From Metridium senile (Eukaryota; Cnidaria; Anthozoa; Actiniaria; Metridiidae): DNA of 64,000 nt. The stretch is from the NCBI GenBank assembly GCA_949775045.1, contig OX459103.1:10536842-10600841 (forward strand). Reading direction: 5' to 3'. Shown piece by piece: positions 22,401-34,498 of this stretch. Below the pieces are notes generated by a model. It searched no databases and had not been told where the DNA came from. It was given only the letters and a program-made list of their open reading frames with translations. The position numbers and the translations under genes were made by a program. The number at the start of each line of letters is the position of its first letter. The first letter of the stretch is position 1.

Positions 22401-22474
22401 CACTTCCTTCGGCGAATAATTGGTATAATTATATGTCATTACAATTTATTAAGTTACAAAATACATTACAACAG
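19450..22474 (+). other. Copy C intron 1
   Basis: Contains the degenerate 'ggactgcgt' repeat block (19560-20060), palindromic elements at 21880-22036 and 22340-22425, and otherwise AT-rich sequence with no recognisable gene. Confidence 0.55.
21880..22036. mobile_element. Palindromic element, same family as 13445-13612
   Basis: 'atggtaattgga...' at the left pairs with '...tgattaccaat' at the right. The inner 'tctgtaatcatac' pairs with 'gtatgattacaga'. Centre 'acgaccgcgtagtgggag'. Confidence 0.6.
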
Positions 22475-22643
22475 TGTCTTTGGGCTTCCCAATCGAAATG
22501 CCATCAACGTGCTTCTCAACAAGGTTGCTTAAGTAAAACACTCATGTACTCGATGCCAACATCATCGGTAAAGAAGTGCACCACTGCATGTCAAACTTAC
22601 AAGTCCCATACGAATCGCGTGTGTCAGATCAACTGTCCAAAAG
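22475..22643 (+). CDS. Copy C exon 2: cysteine-rich module, first half
   Basis: 169 nt, same phase as copy [36 protein letters not shown]; all seven cysteines conserved. Confidence 0.72.
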
Positions 22644-22659
22644 GTAAATGAACCGATAG

Positions 22660-22804
22660 ACCAACCAACCAACCAACCAACCAACCAACCAACCAACCAA
22701 CCAACCAACCAACCAACCAACCAACCAACCAACCAACCAACCAACCAACCAACCAACCAACCAACCAACCAACCAACCAACCAACCAACCAACCAACCAA
22801 CCAA
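22660..22804. repeat. (CCAA)n microsatellite
   Basis: About 36 perfect units in intron 2 of copy C. It was inherited from the common ancestor with 10853-10969 and has expanded further. ORFs on the minus strand reading VGWLVGWL are artefacts of it. Confidence 0.95.
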
Positions 22805-22902
22805 CTAACGAACGCGTAAACAAACAAATCAAACCCTATCAACCTGAAGACCAACCATTCAACCAGTCGACAAACCTTTGAAGTGATGATATTTGTGTAT
22901 AG

Positions 22903-23046
22903 ATAATTGTATCAGGTGCATGGACGAGGTACAAATGGTCGTCGACAACTGTAAACAATTCCACAAGAAAGTCAAAGGACAGGCGTGGGGATGTGATACT
23001 CTAGAAAGAAATCTTATCGACTGTTGCAGTGATCACGAATGTAAAG
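22903..23046 (+). CDS. Copy C exon 3: cysteine-rich module, second half
   Basis: Acceptor tatag at 22902 and donor gt at 23047, 144 nt. NCIRCMDEVQMVVDNCK and [10 protein letters not shown]; seven cysteines conserved with copy B. Confidence 0.72.
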
Positions 23047-23474
23047 GTTAGTACCTCTACACAAAACTGAATCAATAGTCGGTGTTTCTAAGAAAATAAT
23101 TGGAGTATAAATATGTGCGATAACTAGTGGTTAAAATTAAATTCTCAGGAATATTTTTTGTAAAATCAATTCTTCATAAGGTTTTGGAATGGTTTGCAGG
23201 TAATGGTTGCGTCATTTCTGAGGTATAAGGCTTTAAAGAACTCCACATGTAAAGTATTTGACGTTGCCCTGGTGATTTCTAGAAAGTAATCTTTAATCTA
23301 CGACAAGCACTTTTTGAAAAAAGATAAACAAATCCTTACAAGTACTTAAACCAACTGAGGAATATCCTTTAAACATAAAATATTATCTGTAATTTGCTTG
23401 CTTTTATCGGCGTTTTTAAGGAAACAGGTAGCATAAATGTGCGATAACCAGCGGTTAAACTAGTGAATTGTGTG

Positions 23475-23707
<233 letters not shown>

Positions 23708-24208
23708 GAGTACAAACACTAAAAGTGTGCAATACTTTGTACTATTTACCACTAAATAGTGTTGATTAAACAATAGAGAACAAAAGAATTTGCATAATTT
23801 AACTAACTACGGAAACGTTCCACATTTCTATGCATATACCATGTTTACTGTTATTCGTTTCTAATATACAATCATTTTCAAAATACCTTATGACATTATT
23901 ATTTTTTTTTAGTTGATAAAAATTTCTATAACATTTTACCGTTTTCCTCTCTTTCCATAATATTGAATTTTGAAAATGCGAAACGTTTGTCATTTCAAAG
24001 ACCAATCAACATTACTCTGGGAGGTTGGAGGTTTGCAAATCAAACTGATCCGTTTTGTATATTTCTTAAAACTCAAACAAAAAAAGTTCATAAAAATGTC
24101 CAAGCTATTTTGAACATGATTATTTTCATGCCAACTATGTAACTTGGGCTGCGTACGAAATTTCTATGCATGTATATCCATGTTTAATGTGATTCGTTTT
24201 TATTAAAG

Positions 24209-24313
24209 TTTGCAGAGATCCGTACTGTCAGAATGGAGGGGTCTGTAAAGGAGGACCAAATGCCATATCCTGTAAATGCCCACAAGGTTTTACAGGGATT
24301 TATTGTCAAAAAA
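24209..24313 (+). CDS. Copy C exon 4: EGF domain 1
   Basis: Acceptor attaaag at 24208 and donor gt at 24314. [15 protein letters not shown] and [13 protein letters not shown]; 105 nt, phase 1-1. Confidence 0.77.
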
Positions 24314-25203
24314 GTAAGAAAATAGGTTCAGTTTACTTTGTGATTGTAATTGATATAAACAAAAACAAAATTCTGCAATGCACAAACAGTAAATACCCGT
24401 ATAAAAGAACAAGTCGAGTAAGAACCTTCGGGCTATAAAGCACTATATATAAAGAACCAATTTAGCCTGACAAATGAAACATGTCCTTATGTAAAAAAAT
24501 AGGGTATCAAAAATTAAAAAAAAACGCATTGGGGCTGAGTATGTGTGTTGGACCATTACAAACACATAGTATTTCGCAGAAGGGATTGGAGTTGCTAGAG
24601 TAAATTATCTCATTTCCAGAAACTATTTGTAAGAACCCCTTATAAGAAAATCTTCAACCTGAATTCTCATTTTAAGCAGCCGATGTATAAGAAACGTATC
24701 AGCTCGAAACCAAAAATCACTTGTTCGTTTTGCGGTTGTTTACTGTATCATAAAAATCAACATGTGAGAAAATGTACAAAACAATATTTGATGTATAGAT
24801 GTAGCCAGGCATGCAGTCTGATTACCAGCAGATGAAGAACCACTATATTGATATGCTGCTGGGAAAAGAAATTAAAAAAAGAATATATTATGAAATATGA
24901 TAGATATGTTTGTCAAATAATTTATTTATAATTATCTATTTATTCATATGCATCCATTTATTCAAATATTTTCTATCAATCAATTAATTTACTCAGTCGA
25001 ACATTAACGTATGATTTATTCAACTCTCTTTTCGTGATTTCTCACATTGATTTATCTGTCCATCCATATACTATCTGTCCATTAAATCATTCATTCATCC
25101 ATTCATGCAATCTTTCAATGATTCATCATGTATTTATCGATTCATTTCTCCCTTTTTTCATCCATCCATTCATTTGCTCATTCTTTGTCATCCACTTTCC
25201 TAG

Positions 25204-25506
25204 GTCAATGTGGCATGCGCCAAAATTGTCAAAATGGCGGGAAATGCATTGGACCAGACACCTGTCAATGCACAGCTGACTACAAAGGCCGTTACTGTGA
25301 ACGTAAAAAACTGGGCACCAAACTCAACCCAGCCCCTAACGCGCAAGCCATTCTCGATGCCGGCGATAATGTGGGCAGCGGTTTGTATTGGATCCAGCCC
25401 CCGGGAGAAGACCGAGCCGCACAGACTTATTGTGATATGAACTACTCTGATGGGGGATGGATGCTGGCCAGTTATGGTTATGTTGCATCACTTACTTCTA
25501 CCGCAT
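25204..25506 (+). CDS. Copy C exon 5: EGF 2 + fibrinogen-like start
   Basis: Acceptor cctag at 25203. The exon is two codons longer than copy A (CGMRQNC instead of CSKKC). Donor GCAT|GTAATT at 25507 in phase 1. Intronic sequence then has a stop at once (NYVNY, TAA), which supports this donor over the later gtaagc. Confidence 0.76.
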
Positions 25507-25890
25507 GTAATTATGTCAATTATTAAATATATTTTTATAACCAGCAATTGCAAAGTAAGCCCACCTATTGGTGGGGGTCGAAATGTAGGGACTGTTTTAC
25601 TGTTTATTAACTATATCATTTTTAAATGGAAACTAGCGAGGAAACCAGTATAGGCTGCGTCGGTGCTTGATATAATTATAAATAATAGGTAATAGAATGA
25701 AATTTGTAACACCGTAAAAAAATAATGTTAACTTAACATTTTTTATCATTTTAAAACTTTACTGAAGTTTAGAGCTTTTTAAGGGCTTTTAAAAAGCCCT
25801 TCGTCGGAACATTGAACAAGTTAACATTTTCTACCGTGCTGTAAATTTCATTCTATTACCTATATATTGTTTTTATTTGATAACTTTCAG

Positions 25891-26503
25891 CTGGTAACAG
25901 GGCGATTCCTAACATGAATAACCCAATGGGCTACGCCTGGCGACCTGACCGACGTGCAAGTCGTAACGGAGTCATTAATCTTCCACATGGAGCAGTGATG
26001 ATGGCTAGAAATGCTACCTACTGATGATGGCCGCTGGCAACAACCCTAACACCGGTATCGACAAATACACCCATGTCTATCACATCGACTTACGTCAAAA
26101 CATCCACAAAATCACATTCGCCAATCACAACAAAGTTCACGGAGCGACAGGATCAGGTGGAATTCCTAAGATGCACGTGGTTGATTTCCTAGTGGTCGGT
26201 TTGAAAGGTGACGTGGGCGATTTTGAGAGGTTCGCATTGGCTGAATCGTTAGGTGTCACGTGGACTGACACTTACCCAACCGGATACGGTTTTAACGAAA
26301 AGGGGCTTCCCACGTCAGGGTTTGACAAAGGGCCGTTTTTTCCTAGCGTCCATTCAGGAGCCGGTTGGTCGAAATGTATTGCTGCCCCGTGTAGGGACTA
26401 TGAACCAGATGTATTCAAAGGTGGTGAGAGGTACGTTCACAAAGGATGGTACTCTGCAACGAGTGTAAACAATATTGGGCAGACGTCCATTTGGTTTAAG
26501 TAA
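25891..26503 (+). pseudogene. Copy C exon 6 with 1-base deletion
   Basis: Acceptor ctttcag at 25890. 613 nt against 614 in copy A. In-frame TGA at 26022-26024. The downstream frame continues MMAAGNNPNTG to GQTSIWFK without other damage. Confidence 0.75.
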
Positions 26504-27279
26504 ACCAGGAAACAAGTATCAGAATGGAATCAAAAGAACGAAAACACGAAGACCATTAAACTAAGTTAAAATTGATTTTTTTTGTGGCTATAGAGGGATT
26601 TCATTCATGGCAGCCATGTTTCTGGGTAATTTCAAAAGAAAGATTTTGAATCACAAAGGATTTCAGCTTCCTTGAGTGAAGCTAAGAACACAACTGTTTT
26701 GAGTACCACAAATAAGGCTGCCATAAACCCCTCTATTAGTATTGTTGTAACAAGGTATACAAAATGAAAGACGACTTTCATAAATGGCCGCCACTAATTA
26801 TCATAATTTTTAAAATTGATGTTTTAAGAAAAAGAAAGCTGTCATATGATAATCATTCACCATAACAATAACTTGTGAAAGTTTGAGAAAGAACGATTAA
26901 ATTTGCAAGAGGGCATATTGTTTATTTGCGGCCCGAGTAGCGTCATTTGCGGCCGAGCGGAAGACATTTGCTTAAAAACATCAAAACGAGGCATATCAAA
27001 GGCATACAAATCTCTACATTTTTCATTGAGCATAACTTCTTTGGGATTTTAGCCAGAGTATCAAAACCTTCCAAACATGCCTATTTCAGGTGGTTCTTTC
27101 ATATGACAGTGCTAAAATATTAAAATATATGTTAACTTGAAAAATCATGTTCCGGTACATATCATGGTATTTATGAAAATGGTCTATTGTTTCCTATGGC
27201 GTGCCGTTTGTTTCAAAATTTTAAAACAAATCTATTTAGACATCAATCAACACATCATGTATTAAATTACCATTGGATG

Positions 27280-28082
27280 AAAAAAACCCTTTTGGATGTA
27301 AAAAAATCTTTTGGATGTAAAAAAACCTTTTGGATGTAAAAAAACCTTTTGGATGTAAAAAAATCTTTTGGATGTAAAAAACCTTTTGGATGATAAAAAA
27401 ACCTTTTGGATGTAAAAAAACCTTTTGGATGTAAAAAAAACCTTTTGGATGTAAAAAAAACCTTTTGGATGTAAAAGCATCTTTTGGATGTAAAAAATAT
27501 TTTGGATGTTAAAAAAACCCGTTTTGATGTAAAAAAAAACCCTTTTGGATGTAAAAAACATTTTGGATGTAAAAAAACCTTTTTGATGTAAAAAAATCAT
27601 TTTAATGTAAAAAAAACCTTTTTGATGTAAAAAAAAAAAACTTTTGGATTTAAAAAAACTTTTTGATTGTAATTTGGATGTAAAAAAAATTAGGTAAAAA
27701 AAACTTTTTGATGTAGAAAAAACCTTTTTGATGTAAAAAAAAGTTTTTGATGTAAAAATCCTTTTTGATGTAGAAAAAACCTTTTTGATGTAGAAAAACC
27801 TTTTTGATGTAAAAAAAACCTTTTTGGTTTAAAAAACCTTTTTGATGTAAAAAAAACCTTTTTGGTGTAAAAAACCTTTTTGTTGTAAAAAACTTTTTTG
27901 ATATAAAAAAACCTTTTTGATGTAGAAAAAAGTTTTTGATGTAAAAAACCTTTTTGATGTAGAAAAACCTTTTTCATTTAAAAAACCCTTTTGGATGTAA
28001 CAAAAACTTTTTGATCGATGTAAAAAAAATGTTTGATGTAAAAAAACATTTTTGATTGAAAAACCCTTTCTGATGTAAAAAA
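27280..28082. repeat. Left-arm minisatellite of the foldback element
   Basis: About 40 copies of a unit such as ttttggatgtaaaaaaacc, grading into tttttgatgtaaaaaacc towards the centre. The ORFs read from it are periodic artefacts. Confidence 0.9.
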
Positions 28083-28859
28083 ATCGTGGCCTTCCAACGG
28101 AGTTATTTCAGTTAGAATCTCAGAAATGGTTATAGTACTGTAAGTTTGGCTATCTACTGAGTATAACTGCCTCTCTACTGAATCAACTAACTGACTTGAA
28201 CAGCATCGCACAGTGGTTTTATCTTTTGTACAATGTCTGAACATGCATTAGAGTCAAGCACATTTTCACTGTTTTTAGAAGAAGCACCGATCAGTATTCT
28301 TTGCAGTTTTACATGGCTGCAAACGAAGTAAAAAATATTGAAGTACGTTCGAGTCACACGATGTTATTCTTCTTTCCATGTCTGAACAAACTTTAGCTAT
28401 ATACAGTGTCGATAAAGTCTATCCAGCTTTCCATTCAAAAACAACATCAAATACTTTTAAGTGCAATGAGGTAAGGAAACTAAACAGTTCAAGTTTTAAA
28501 ATAACGTCCTGTTAAGTTTTATCGTGCGTTCTGGTTTTATAAATATAGGTCAGAGAGTTGACTTTTCTCCCTTAATCTCTGTAAACATCACGCAAAAAAT
28601 TAGGCTTTCAAACAATTCCAAGCACGAACCAAAAACAAACAAAACAAGGAAGATTGCTTTCGTAATCAATTGATTTGCCACATGATAACGAGAAAATGAC
28701 AATGTGATGATATATATGGAATGCTTCTATGTTTCAATTTCGACGTTAAACTTCAAAGGGGTTTCATTTAGGAGTTTTGCTTCAAAGTAAGTACTATTTC
28801 GCTGATATTTCGAAAGTTTTCGACTTTTTTTAAGAGGTTTTTTAAATCAAAAATATTTT

Positions 28860-29900
28860 TTACATAAAAAATATTTTTTTACATCCAAAAGGTTTTTTTA
28901 ACATCCAAAAGGCTTTTTTACATCCAAAAGGTTTTTTACATCCAAAAGGTTTTTTTTACATCCAAAACTGTTTTTTTACATCCAAAAGGTTTTTTTAACA
29001 TCCAAAAGGTTTTTTTACATCCAAAAGGTTTTTTTAACATCCAAAAGGTTTTTTACATCCAAAACTGTTTTTTTACATCCAAAAGGTTTTTTTAACATCC
29101 AAAAGGTTTTTTTACATCCAAAAGGTTTTTTTAACATCCAAAAGGTTTTTTACATCCAAAATATTTGTTTACATCCAAAACTGTTTTTTTTACATCCAAA
29201 AGGTTTTTTTAACATCCAAAAGGTTTTTTACATCCAAAATATTTTTTTACATCCAAAACTGTTTTTTTTACATCCAAAAGGTTTTTTTAACATCCAAAAG
29301 GTTTTTTACATCCAAAATATTTTTTTACATCCAAAAGGTTTTTTTTACATCCAAAAGGTTTTTTTTACATCCAAAAGGTTTTTTTTTTAACATCCAAAAG
29401 GTTTTTTACATCCAAAAGATGTTTTTACATCCAAAAGGTTTTTTTACATCCAAAAGGTTTTTTTACATCCAAAAGGTTTTTTTACATCCAAAAGGTTTTT
29501 TTAACATCCAAAAGGTTTTTTTTTATATCCAAAAGGTTTTTTACATCCCAAAGTGTTTTTTACATCAAAACGGTTTTTTTTACATCAAAAAGGTGGGGTT
29601 TTTTTTACATCAAAACGGTTTTTTTTACATCAAAAAGGTTTTTTTTTACAACAAAAATGTTTTTTTTTTTATATCAACAAGGTTTTTTTTTTTACATCAA
29701 AAAGGTTTCTTTTTTTTTTTTGCTTCAAAAAGGTTTTTTTACATCAAAAATATTTTTTTTTATCAAAAAGTTTTTTTTACATCGAAAAGGTTTTTTTACA
29801 TCCAAAAGGCTTTTTTACATCCAAAAGGCTTTTTTTACATCCAAAAGGTTTTTTACATCCAAAAGGTTTTTTTTACATCCAAAAGGTTTTTTTTTCATCC
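28860..29900. repeat. Right-arm minisatellite of the foldback element
   Basis: About 50 copies of ggtttttttacatccaaaa, inverted with respect to the left arm. A 'catcaaaa(a/c)ggtt' variant block lies at 29565-29790. Confidence 0.9.
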
Positions 29901-30411
29901 AATGGTATTTTAATACATGATGTGTTGATTGATGTCTAAATAGATTTGTTTTAAAATTTTGAAACAAACGGCACGCCATAGTTTCCTTTGTTTCTGGTTT
30001 CATTTGGTGATTACCCTGGAAACCAGAGGGTTTCTTGATCTAGTTTTTGTATATTTATTATTTGAAAATCTTTATCCATTAACGATCATATACCCAAGGT
30101 AGATGTAGATTAGTCACTAAATGAAAAACCTATAAGGTACATTTTGATTTCATTTTATGATTTACATGTTTTCGCTCTTTGAAAAACAGCACCAGCACCA
30201 TTAGCATAAACAAGCATAGTACTAGTAACACTAAAAATATCAACAACATTTAAACAGCAACAACTAAAACAGATTAAGAACAGCAAAAGCATCGAACATA
30301 GATAAATTAGTCGTAAAAATACTACTTTATAAGTACAACAATTAGTTTTAAAAACATTTAGAATACAAAAGATATCTAGAAATTTAAAAAACCGTAACAA
30401 CACTGGACACG

Positions 30412-30580
30412 AAGTGCAATAATCCCCTTCGCAGTTCCTTGCGCCATTTTGAAAAATAGCAGGGCCTTTGCATCAAAACGAGACGAACGTTACAAGCTCA
30501 ACGTTCGTCTGGGTTCGATGCAAAGGCCCGACCACTTTTCAAGATGGCGCAGGGAACTGTGAAGGGAGCTATTGTTAAAA
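30412..30580. mobile_element. MITE family 1, copy 1 ('CTTCACAGTTCCCTGCGCC')
   Basis: Arms 'ttcgcagttccttgcgccat' and 'atggcgcagggaactgtgaa' with inner 'gagacgaacgtt'. Other copies are at about 38056-38255, 41088-41455 and 52376-52592. Confidence 0.75.
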
Positions 30581-31428
30581 CAAGAGTAGCAGCATCAACA
30601 AAAAAGCAACACTAGCAACAGCAACAATTAATTAATAACAGCAATAAATTTAAACAGCATTAGCAGTAACAAATAGCAAATATAATATTAATAATGTTAA
30701 ACCTCTTCAATGGTGTATTTTTACAGTAGCTTAGTATTCAGTTTGGTGCATTCGTTAGTATTTTTTGCAATTTATATTTAATATTTATATTTTATTATAT
30801 AAGTATTTTTAAAGTGCATATGACATTAAATTTTTTGTGGTCGTTTCTAGAAGTACGATAAGTGCTGAACATGACTCCGATATTGAAATCACGATTAAAA
30901 GAACCAAGCACCATTTTTGTATGGTGGTATAGGGTTAGCGTTGTAAACAAAATGACGCCACAAGGCCTCATGTCATATGCACTTTAAGTAGGAGTAGCTA
31001 TAGGATATTCAATTTGGGCGTAAGCTCTGTTTCCTACTCTCGTCACATCTATATATATTTTATTAGTGTTATTTTTGTAAACCAAACAATTGCAGCAGCA
31101 ACTATACTACCACAACATTCTCAGTAACAACAAAAGCATCAACTACAATAACTAATATCAATACCAAGTAATGTAACAATAACGGTAACAATAACAAGAA
31201 TACAAGCTACAATGACATTAAAACTAATTATAAAATATTCCTTATCAATAGTATAGAATAAAAATTTTGTATAGAATAAAATATATTCCTTATATATGTA
31301 GCATTGATATATTTCAGAAATTTAATAAAATTAGAAGTGTTGTCAAAAAGGTGATTCAGTTGTATTTACCAACAAAACAAAATGATCATGTTTCCCTTCA
31401 ATCGTCCACTTCGTTCCCTGTTTTTTTT

Positions 31429-31429
31429 T

Positions 31430-31491
<62 letters not shown>
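31429..31491. repeat. (TTG)n microsatellite
   Basis: About 20 TTG units; the valine-rich ORF across it is an artefact. Confidence 0.95.
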
Positions 31492-31492
<1 letters not shown>

Positions 31493-32239
31493 TGATAAGC
31501 ATATTTTATGCACATACTAACCCCAAGAGCAAGAGCTCATCAGGGGGTCGATATATTATTTACAATACAACAAATTAAATTGGTTTTAGGCCTAGAACAA
31601 AGTACATATAATAAATATAATATAATCAAGAAAGGTGAAGCAAAAAAAAAAGTTATTAAGTACATGAAAAACAATAAACATTATTAAGTTAATAATTATA
31701 AAAAAAAACGGCTACAGTCAATTATATACTGTTGCACTGCAAAAATTAATAATGTTTCATTATCAAAAAAATATAAAACATTTTATTCAAATATTTAAAT
31801 ATTCAAAAATTTCATTTGATCATGAACCGTGCAATAGTAAAAAAATGTTTAATTCTTGTTCAAGAGGTTTGTATTTCTTTTGTTTCCTCTATGATGCTGA
31901 GCAAAAGGAAAGCAATCTCTGGGGCCAGGGTATCGACTTCGACGAAGTCATTATTAATAAACTAGGCCACTCACGGCTACCGCTCACAAGCACTTGATAT
32001 TAAATGCAGGCTCGGGGTGGTCTTAAATTGTCTCTGCGAATCGGGCAAGCAAGCGAGTGAGTATGGAAGACTGTCTACAGGAGGAGTGCTTGATTCCAGG
32101 TGATTTTGTGCCCTCATTTTCGGTTAGTATTAGCCAATCAGAAGCATTTTGTCGCATCACCAACAGTTGAATTTCAAAATGGCGTCGTTCGAGGCTGAGT
32201 TTAAATTACATATAAGTTTCACCATAATCTTAGATTTCT

Positions 32240-32446
32240 GTTTTCAACATTTGCTTCAACATCCGTTCGAGTTTGTTGAATGGCAATGTTAATTAAACGC
32301 TTTTACACTCTTTCAACATCAATTCAACATCGATTTTAAACGTTTCAACAATGTTGAAAGAGTTTAAAATCGTTTAAACATATTGACATTCAACAAAATC
32401 GAACGAATGTTGAAGCAAATGTTGAAGCCGTTTGCCCGGGCCCTTA
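32240..32446. mobile_element. MITE family 2, copy 1 ('CAACATTTGCTTCAACAT')
   Basis: Inverted arms 'caacatttgcttcaacatcc' and 'ttgaagcaaatgttgaagc'; inner 'actctttcaacat' / 'atgttgaaagagt'; right end gtttgcccgggccctt. Close relative at 44104-44279. Confidence 0.75.
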
Positions 32447-34124
32447 GGAACTGTTCGTTTTTTACAAATAATCGCCTAGGGGGTTAGGGGGAAGGGGGTT
32501 ACCAACTGTACCCAGCTTTAGGGCTGTAAGATGTGGGCACATATCAATGTTTTGTTGTCGTTCGATCTCTGCCAAACAGTGAACACAATTGAGCTTAATT
32601 ACAACCTACTGTATTTTGTTATCGAGATATTCACAGCATATAGAGATTTTGTCTGCACATGCGTTTGTTTTGGTGCTAAAAATACTTTTCACTTTTCACT
32701 TCGAATAAAATAATTTTATGCTGACATGGAACATTTAGTTTGCAATCTCATCTTGCATAACTATGTTCAAGAACCGAATTACTGAGATATAAAATGTCGA
32801 CCGTCTACTAGTGCGCTGTAGTTAATCCACTGCATGCGGATGGAAAAATATCATGCGTCAAATTCCGACAAAAATGGAAAGAAAGACAAGAACTGCGTAC
32901 TTTCAAGTACAATGTCGGGCGATTTATTAATGTATAGGTCAAAACTTATAATAGATTTTATAACCAACATGATACTTTGCGCATTGAAATATATTAGGAG
33001 ATATCAGACGCTTCAAATCGTTTTTTAGCACCAAAACACACGCATGCGCATACAAAATATCTATTTGCCGATATTCACATATATGTGAATTCCTTTGAAT
33101 TTAAATAACAATTAAGGAATATAAGACAGTTTTCCGTGTGATATACTCTGATTTAAGCACGTGGGAGAACACGAGAGAAGCGTAGGGAAACCACAAAAAA
33201 ATGAATCACTATAGTTTGTAGTAGTGCGTAATAATTGGTAATAGATACAAAGAGACTAGAAGACCAGATTATGTGATTAAAACACAAGAAACAGAAGTGG
33301 CTTTTACAACCTGTTATAACCTATGATCGATCGTCATTGGAGTCCTGTTTTTTCTTTTCCTGCTTGTTCGTTCTTTTTTTCGCGGCACAGACCGCGCCTT
33401 CGGCTTGGTCCGTACAATCGCGGAAAAAAAGAACCCAACCAAATATCCTCCTATCCGGACCGCACGCTCGGTCAATAACATACTGATATATATATACAAG
33501 CATTTTGGAAGGGGAATTAGTCGAGCTCCTTTCGCCATGGTTCACAGAGTCGTGTTTATAACTGCGAATTTTGTTTCGATTCGCTTCGACTTGTCAGAGC
33601 TGCACAGATGGCATCACTTGTTCTTCTAGAAGAAACGAGAACTAACGAAAAAGATTTAGAATGGCTTCTCTTTATTTTGGACTTGAACGATGATTCAATG
33701 AACTTTTGCAGTCGCGAAGTTGAGCGTCGTCCCTTATGGCTTCTAAACGTATGTAAAGCCCGCACTGATCATGACCAATTATCGTTTCGAGGGAGGGGAG
33801 CCACGACGTATTAAAACAAAATAATTTATTTGATGCTTTAAGTTTTCAAGAATGATTATATTTTATTGACAATAATTGTTAATCATGTTGTAAATATTGT
33901 TGCATATTGATTTTTAAAAGTTTTCCGAGTTTTAGTTTCGATTTTTTTGACCGAAAAAAAAAATCGTTCGTACCCTACTCTACTGAGGCAGGTTTTGGTG
34001 CGCAATTTATTCCTGTCATGGGTTATGCTAACAACTTGAGCTTGTTAGCTTTGCGCTGATTGGCTAGTTGCATTTTCTTGTATCATCTAGAGTGTACATC
34101 AGGATTAAAAATTACAGTTGCAAC

Positions 34125-34420
34125 ATTCATTCTTTTGTAGATACATAGTCTTTGTGCTCTGTACATTGACCCAACTTGATTAACAGCCATTAAAAATACT
34201 GAATACTTTTGAAAAAAGAGCCGGTTAAGTAGCAGCAATTTGGCGGTTTTTATTTCAAGTATTTGTACTCCTCTCTCCATTCAATGTTAGTATAATAAAA
34301 CAGGTCGTAAAGTAATTTACGATATTTCGTATTCTTATCATTATTAGTTTAGTAAATTGCTATTTCAACCAATCAGAATTGTCGATCTTGACATGTTAAA
34401 ACACCAAGTAAACAAACCAA
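34125..34420 (+). repeat. Segment similar to the lectin 5' flank, directly upstream of gene D
   Basis: 'gcggtttttat', 'ctctcttcattcaatgttag'-type and 'cagaattgtcgatcttgacatgtt' sequence is collinear with about 5020-5240 upstream of copy B and with 17690-17780 upstream of copy C. It is either the edge of the duplicated array or a dispersed repeat. Confidence 0.5.
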
Positions 34421-34427
34421 TTTGTGA

Positions 34428-34433
34428 TATAAA
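34428..34433 (+). promoter_or_regulatory. Candidate TATA box of gene D
   Basis: TATAAA lies 63 bp upstream of the ATG at 34496, leaving room for a short 5' UTR. Suggestive only. Confidence 0.35.
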
Positions 34434-34495
34434 CTACTTAATTCAACATCGACGTATTATCATCTCAAGTTTCGCTCAAAACATCTCACTCTAAA

Positions 34496-34498
34496 ATG
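34496..34498 (+). CDS. Gene D exon 1 (initiator ATG only)
   Basis: actctaaaATG|gtaagc. The coding part is just the start codon. Supported by exon 2 opening in phase 0 with [10 protein letters not shown] and by the same arrangement in known calmodulin genes. Confidence 0.5.

Larger units (their letters stand above)
27195..29980. mobile_element. Foldback-type transposon with repeat-filled inverted arms
   Basis: Ends are inverted: TATGGCGTGCCGTTTG at 27195 and CAAACGGCACGCCATA ending at 29980; the unique inverted part is about 90 bp. It is flanked by a 6-bp duplication GTTTCC (27189-27194 and 29981-29986). Inside each arm is a long array of about 18-20 bp units, 'ttttggatgtaaaaaacc' at the left (about 27280-28080) and its complement at the right (about 28860-29900). 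The centre (about 28085-28850) is unique, with no coding potential seen. The structure matches Foldback/Galileo-style elements. Superfamily unknown. Confidence 0.85.
26504..31084. other. Region after copy C, mostly inserted sequence
   Basis: The first 45 bases after the stop match the copy A/B 3' flank, then homology stops at about 26548 and resumes at about 31085. Between them lie a small palindromic element (about 26583-26740; arms tatagaggg and cccctctat), a segment like the copy B 5' flank (about 26995-27150), the foldback element (27195-29980), CAA/AGCA-rich sequence (30180-30400) and a MITE (30412-30580). Confidence 0.6.
31085..34120. other. Displaced 3' flank of copy C and array tail
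   Basis: 31085-31430 and 31820-32110 match the 3' flanks of copies A and B, including the AATAAA (31324-31329) and 'gtatggaagactgtctacag'. Interrupted by a (TTG)n array. It continues with a MITE (32240-32446) and AT-rich sequence. A 68-codon ORF at 33608 starting MASLVLLEETRTNEKDL has no recognised homology. Confidence 0.55.

Noticed and set aside
22562..22854. VGWLVGWL membrane-like ORFs on the minus strand
   Set aside because: Translation of the (CCAA)n array in copy C intron 2.
27280..29900. CRISPR-like array of regularly spaced repeats
   Set aside because: No variable spacers of constant length; the units are contiguous tandem repeats in inverted arms, in animal DNA with spliced genes.
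27262..29939. Phe/Lys-rich ORFs (FFTSKRFFYIQK)
   Set aside because: Periodic reading of the foldback-element repeats on both sides; mirrored between arms.
33608..33814. 68-codon ORF starting MASLVLLEETRTNEKDL
   Set aside because: It looks protein-like and might be the first exon of a transposase gene, but no partner exon or motif was found.
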